Assembly: GCF_963855985.1 (NCBI RefSeq)
Contig: NC_087095.1
Coordinates: 4,164,001 to 4,228,000 of the forward strand
DNA length: 64,000 nucleotides
Direction of reading: 5' to 3'
Origin: Ostrinia nubilalis
Lineage: Eukaryota > Arthropoda > Insecta > Lepidoptera > Crambidae
Shown: in pieces, positions 63,301 through 64,000 of the stretch
How the letters are laid out: the number at the start of each line of letters is the position of its first letter
How positions within the stretch are numbered: position 1 is the stretch's first letter
Notes under the pieces: generated by a model
The model's database searches: none
Told to the model about the DNA's origin: nothing
The model's input: the letters and a program-made list of their open reading frames with translations, nothing else
Made by a program: the position numbers and the translations under genes

Positions 63301-63693
63301 TACATATTTATTTTTCATAATTCCTCTGAATCGAATCAATATTTGGACTAGTCAGTAATTGTAAAGTTATGAACCAAGGAATGTAAATGTTTTATCACTT
63401 ACACTTATATTACAAACATAAAATGCCACAGCGTGAATCTTGGTGTATTGTCTGAACAATTTACCTGTTTATAGCGAGGTCTCTGCTGCTTCCCCGGACT
63501 CAGTACGGTGGGGGCCCGCGGGGGCAGCGGGCGGGGGGAGGAGGCGCTGCTGCTGGAGCGCCAGGGCCGCGCCTCGCAGCAGACGCGCTCGTCCAGCCTG
63601 CCGCCGCCGCCCTCGGCGCTGCCTCGTCCGCCCAGGAAGCCGTCCGCTAGGAACACCAGATACGAACGCATGGAACACAGAGACGCACGAAAG
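42341..63693 (+). CDS. AMOT: Angiomotin (AMOT family) homologue, 15 coding exons in window, 3' end outside
   Basis: Coding exons: 43851-44029, 44268-44419, 44662-44869, 45507-45715, 46290-46470, 47896-48045, 49345-49453, 50283-50428, 51148-51287, 52194-52391, 55742-55876, 56325-56449, 58228-58347, 59940-60022, 63475-63693; about 785 codons, all junctions in phase. Seen: ARVEPQGQENQSE near residue 40, like the AMOT RQEPQGQE block; a long coiled coil (about 285-640) with RRLHDLNRALK, LTNAQANVVRLEDE, YVERVMGLQRALASLQ and ERDAMIKVLQKH, each close to the vertebrate AMOT coiled coil. Known: angiomotins scaffold tight junctions and actin and bind YAP through L/PPxY motifs. No PPxY motif is visible here. 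The family is reported missing from Drosophila. Two exons are partly amplified in tandem. Start codon split by the first intron is inference. Confidence 0.92.
42342..43850 (+). other. AMOT intron 1
   Basis: AT-rich intron with a minus-strand open frame (43195-43461). No other exon or repeat is recognised. Confidence 0.5.
43195..43461 (-). other. Unrecognised 88-codon open frame in AMOT intron 1
   Basis: Reads LPVGRMDPIIDIGLLTDLN, then DVSIIDVPVLKFYTSENLK. The composition is protein-like, but I recognise no family, and no splice partner or promoter was found. It could be a fragment of a retroposed gene or chance. Confidence 0.25.
43851..44029 (+). CDS. AMOT: AMOT exon 2 (first coding exon)
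   Basis: Begins TG; with the A from the 5' exon it gives MPSGFPQSLSGSETDV. Contains the conserved RHTARVEPQGQENQ block and an Asn/Ser-rich end. The acceptor is TTATTACAG|TG. Confidence 0.82.
44268..44419 (+). CDS. AMOT: AMOT exon 3
   Basis: Begins ESNSSNRNSLKDS, repeating the Ser/Asn pattern that ends exon 2 (SESNSSN, RNSLK), so exons 2 and 3 share a small duplicated boundary. Continues with TLIIHNQDDSWPPRPTP. Confidence 0.8.
44662..44869 (+). CDS. AMOT: AMOT exon 4
   Basis: Encodes SSPYHTLKKSEVGKKP, then NYIDIGGQRIYTSPPDHG. PPDH, not PPxY, is present. Ends in phase 0 at CAG|GTAAGT. Confidence 0.85.
45507..45715 (+). CDS. AMOT: AMOT exon 5
   Basis: Encodes EITEIPDDFLNQSSVLKHLA, then a Pro/Lys-rich linker ending SQPDLT. 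The SSVLKHLAKEV block is a conserved angiomotin feature. Confidence 0.88.
46290..46470 (+). CDS. AMOT: AMOT exon 6, coiled-coil start; parent of the 46.3-47.6 kb array
   Basis: The acceptor GTTTCCCAG|TG fits the phase of exon 5. Encodes EEPDDAFAAVLDALAAENHQ, then LKRQLADACERVAKTTK, the first heptads of the AMOT coiled coil. Donor AAG|GTATGT, repeated in seven downstream partial copies. Confidence 0.88.
46318..47628 (+). repeat. Tandem partial copies of AMOT exon 6 plus 5' splice site, 8 copies
   Basis: Donors CCAAG|GTATGT at 46471, 46618, 46799, 46969, 47139, 47309, 47456 and 47628 (spacing 148, 181, 170, 170, 170, 147, 172). Copies 2 and 7 share a deletion in the tail of the exon and a TCATTTCAG acceptor-like linker, which shows higher-order duplication. 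Linkers have in-frame stops (CATTAG). Copies 2 and 7 could not be included in frame. Confidence 0.92.
47896..48045 (+). CDS. AMOT: AMOT exon 7, coiled coil
   Basis: Encodes LEEEVEKVRTAHEELVGSC, then RRLHDLNRALKQQ, which matches the AMOT RRMHDFNRDLR segment. A transposon begins about 7 bp after the donor CAG|GTAACA. Confidence 0.93.
48053..48900. mobile_element. Microsatellite-type element with RTE fragment and MITE nested inside
   Basis: The outer element starts ACTAGCGGCCAGCCGCGACTTC like 10012 and 26947. An RTE 3' fragment (48077-48547, minus; ends in (CAT)n; frame with RIRNEEIRKRTKVADIARR) is flanked by an 11-bp target duplication GCCGCGACTTC. A palindromic MITE (48615-48821, ends CTTAAGGCAGGCGCGGATCC and mirror) lies further on. 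Confidence 0.7.
49345..49453 (+). CDS. AMOT: AMOT exon 8, coiled coil
   Basis: Encodes LLSQGVRAEGDSNAEALRKE, then LQNREMLIAQLITQ. The acceptor is TATCTTCAG|GTG and the donor is CAAA|GTAAGC. Confidence 0.88.
49628..49820. mobile_element. GC-rich palindromic MITE
   Basis: The ends (TAGCGCTTAAGCGCCCCTGC and GCAGGAGCGCTAA) and internal GCCGCCGCC tracts are inverted repeats. Confidence 0.6.
49838..49975. mobile_element. Small MITE, same family as 13267-13391
   Basis: The ends AGTGCCTAAGGCATGGG and CCCAGGCACT are inverted; the interior shares GAGACTTCAGATT with the KMT2 copy. Confidence 0.65.
50020..50230. mobile_element. Palindromic MITE (TAGTCTGGTC family), copy 2
   Basis: Close match to 33205-33418, ending about 55 bp upstream of the AMOT exon 9 acceptor. 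Confidence 0.8.
50283..50428 (+). CDS. AMOT: AMOT exon 9, coiled coil
   Basis: Encodes NKELACAKERQEIEMSAQRA, then HIDILDTALTNAQANVVRLE. It lines up with the AMOT NKES... and QALSNAQAKVVKLEEE segments. Strong evidence for family identity. Confidence 0.94.
51148..51287 (+). CDS. AMOT: AMOT exon 10, coiled coil
   Basis: Encodes YVERVMGLQRALASLQQASD, then RKLRAQLEKELQTLR. It corresponds to the AMOT YVDKVEKMQQALVQLQ and RTRLERELESLR segments. Confidence 0.94.
51895..52083. mobile_element. hAT-type MITE
   Basis: The ends CAGTGGTTCTTAACC and GGTTAAGAACCACTG are inverted repeats typical of hAT elements. It lies about 110 bp upstream of the exon 11 acceptor. Confidence 0.7.
52194..52391 (+). CDS. 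AMOT: AMOT exon 11, coiled coil; parent of the 147-bp array
   Basis: The acceptor GTCTCTTAG|GA is unique to this copy. Encodes CYCGGPGAGGGSGGGDEAEL, then RERDERLLALEGECAKWEQR and YLEEAALRQAAVSAA, matching the AMOT [20 protein letters not shown] and KWEQKYLEE segments. The donor CCCAA|GTGAGT is repeated in the array that follows. Confidence 0.93.
52260..55130 (+). repeat. 147-bp tandem array of AMOT exon 11 tail plus 5' splice site, 19 copies with dimeric higher-order structure
   Basis: Donors AA|GTGAGT occur at 52392 and every 147 bp to 54891 (18), and a 19th copy is split by a half MITE (54983-55107). Each unit is 129 nt of exon 11 plus an 18-nt linker (GTGAGTGCAGTCGTCCAG). Copies differ at one site (GCGCTCGAG or GCGCTGGAG), and from copy 4 to 17 the two forms alternate strictly, giving a 294-bp repeat. 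Unspliced reading hits a TGA in every linker. The long open frames across it in other frames are not genes. Confidence 0.95.
54983..55107. mobile_element. Half MITE (TAGTCTGGTC family) in the last array copy
   Basis: About 125 bp matching one arm of 33205-33418, replacing about 34 bp of the 19th repeat copy; the repeat resumes at 55108 with TCCGCCGCCTCCATCCCC. Confidence 0.8.
55140..55468 (-). mobile_element. tRNA-headed SINE
   Basis: Read on the minus strand, the head has TGGTCTAGTGGTAAG (A box) and GGTTCGATTCCC (B box) near 55455-55395, followed by a body to about 55165. The cloverleaf is imperfect and fused to a SINE body, so this is not a functional tRNA gene. Confidence 0.7.
55742..55876 (+). 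CDS. AMOT: AMOT exon 12, coiled coil
   Basis: Encodes DAKIAALEKTSAESERLMAE, then HMDELHLAQKKVADLESR. It joins exon 11 in phase by skipping the whole 147-bp array. Confidence 0.93.
56325..56449 (+). CDS. AMOT: AMOT exon 13, end of coiled coil
   Basis: Encodes VKELESKVAERDAMIKVLQK, then a Ser-rich tail (SLRNNSSREEL). AERDAMIKVLQK is nearly the same as the AMOT signature EKDAMIKVLQ. Confidence 0.95.
56495..56640 (-). repeat. SINE 3' body (family of 19736-20010)
   Basis: Reverse complement of the SINE tail, with CCCAAACTAAGCAAAGCTTG. A plus-strand copy of the same tail is at 46000-46075. Confidence 0.65.
56654..57005. mobile_element. RTE-type LINE insertion with 5' inversion
   Basis: 56654-56790 is RTE sequence on the minus strand, and 56791-57005 continues on the plus strand to the normal (ATG)n tail. 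A head-to-head junction of this kind is the mark of twin-primed LINE insertion. Confidence 0.65.
57120..58163 (-). mobile_element. Cluster of RTE 3' fragments
   Basis: Minus-strand pieces at about 57120-57232, 57488-57652 and 57830-58163, each with the GACGTCCACTGCTG motif; the last also encodes RNEEIRRRTRVTDIARRIAK. Between them (57760-57800) lies a 5' fragment of AMOT exon 14 with its acceptor. Confidence 0.65.
58228..58347 (+). CDS. AMOT: AMOT exon 14
   Basis: Encodes GLSSGASFSSAEGVGAGG, then YRHLARRNYSPHND. The acceptor is GTTTGTTCCAG|TG. The first ~25 nt and the acceptor also occur at 57770-57798 as a broken duplicate. Confidence 0.85.
59940..60022 (+). CDS. AMOT: AMOT exon 15 (with possible alternative end to 60099)
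   Basis: Encodes CGFDSSSLRLDSQLAALESR, then LERPVPA and a donor GCC|GTGAGT. If the donor is not used the frame continues 25 codons (Pro-rich, ending in ASYY) to a TGA at 60097-60099, a possible short isoform. Confidence 0.83.
60100..63474 (+). other. AMOT intron 15 or alternative 3' UTR
   Basis: Holds two MITEs (60116-60400 split by a GAAAGAAAG-bearing insert, and 60625-60790) and then about 2.6 kb of mostly unique AT-rich sequence with several AATAAA sites. A minus-strand candidate terminal exon is at 62071-62163. A small GT-AG bounded segment at 62899-62953 (donor CCAG|GTAAGA) does not fit AMOT phase. Confidence 0.5.
62071..62163 (-). other. Candidate last exon of an unidentified minus-strand gene
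   Basis: On the minus strand, a pyrimidine-rich acceptor (TTATTTTATCAG) is followed by an open frame reading VLDFLRIIEGKNGTPLDIKG and ending VSKFASW and stop. It has protein-like sequence, but no partner exon was found to the right within the window and I do not recognise the family. Confidence 0.3.
63475..63693 (+). CDS. AMOT: AMOT exon 16 (last exon in window)
   Basis: Phase-0 exon with a GC-rich start, then QGRASQQTRSSSLPPPPSAL and RYERMEHRDARK. Donor AAG|GTAGGC. Its assignment to AMOT rests on phase and strand only. The 3' end is partly repeated at 63966-64000 after an RTE fragment, and the window ends inside that copy. Confidence 0.65.
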
Positions 63694-63712
63694 GTAGGCT
63701 CATCCAGATTCG

Positions 63713-63965
63713 TTCGTTCGTTTCAGCCGAAAGACGTCCACTGCTGGACAAAGGCCTCCCTCAAGGATTTCCACAAAGGCCGGTCCTGCGCCGCTCGCAT
63801 CCAGGCACCTCCCGCGACCTTCACCAGATCGTCGGTCCACCTAGTGAGAGGCCTGCCCACGCTACGTCTTCCGGCTCGTGGTCACTACTCGAGAACTTTC
63901 CTGCCCCAGCGGCCATCAGTTCTTACGAGCTATGTGCCCCGCCCACTGCCACTGTCAGTCACTTT
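63713..63965 (-). mobile_element. RTE 3' fragment between two copies of an exon tail
   Basis: Minus-strand RTE sequence (CCACTGCTGGACAAAGGCCT) directly after the exon 16 donor. It is followed by a second copy of the exon 16 end (ATACGAGCGCATGGAACACA) up to the window edge. Confidence 0.65.
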
Positions 63966-64000
63966 GGTACGTTCAATACGAGCGCATGGAACACAGAGAC

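Overview
This window is insect nuclear DNA, most probably from a moth or butterfly. The genes are split by many introns with GT-AG borders. The background is AT-rich, and the introns are packed with palindromic MITEs, tRNA-headed SINEs, 3' ends of RTE-type LINEs ending in (ATG)n, and microsatellite-tailed elements of kinds common in Lepidoptera. The species cannot be told from the sequence. No bacterial operon, CRISPR array or plasmid feature is present. All exon borders were read by eye and checked for codon phase across each intron; no transcript data were available.

Layout. (1) 3181-34933, minus strand: the N-terminal part of a KMT2C/D (MLL3/4; Drosophila Lpt/Cmi) chromatin gene. I see 23 coding exons that join in phase into about 1,358 codons, carrying an extended PHD finger and a series of further PHD fingers. 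The gene continues off the left edge. (2) 34934-35617: a short shared promoter interval. (3) 35618-36884, plus strand: a complete ER-type peroxiredoxin (Prx4). (4) 39968-40894, plus, and 41230-42087, minus: two tail-to-tail single-domain rhodanese paralogues with matching exon structure. (5) 42088-64000, plus strand: an angiomotin (AMOT) homologue. Its 5' UTR exon shares a promoter with the second rhodanese gene, it has 15 coding exons in the window, and it continues off the right edge.

Mobile DNA. A 6.0-kb Ty3/gypsy-type LTR retrotransposon with identical LTRs (20932-26941) lies antisense in a KMT2 intron. A 4.4-kb terminal-inverted-repeat element (4003-8423) and its 0.75-kb deleted derivative (18192-18937) both lie in KMT2 introns. 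At least a dozen small palindromic MITEs are present, several of them directly beside splice acceptors.

The most unusual feature is a recurrent rearrangement in the two large genes. Single exons have been partly duplicated in tandem, and the duplicated unit is always the 3' part of the exon plus its 5' splice site and a short piece of intron. There are four arrays: 17 copies of 129 bp (14303-16431, KMT2), 7 copies of about 150-215 bp (28134-29210, KMT2), 8 copies of 147-181 bp (46318-47628, AMOT) and 19 copies of 147 bp (52260-55130, AMOT). A fifth two-copy case starts at the right edge. Each array presents the spliceosome with many copies of the same 5' splice site, and reading through a linker meets an in-frame stop in the three arrays where I checked this. 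They are either a real mode of exon-tail amplification or an assembly artefact, and long reads or PCR would decide which.
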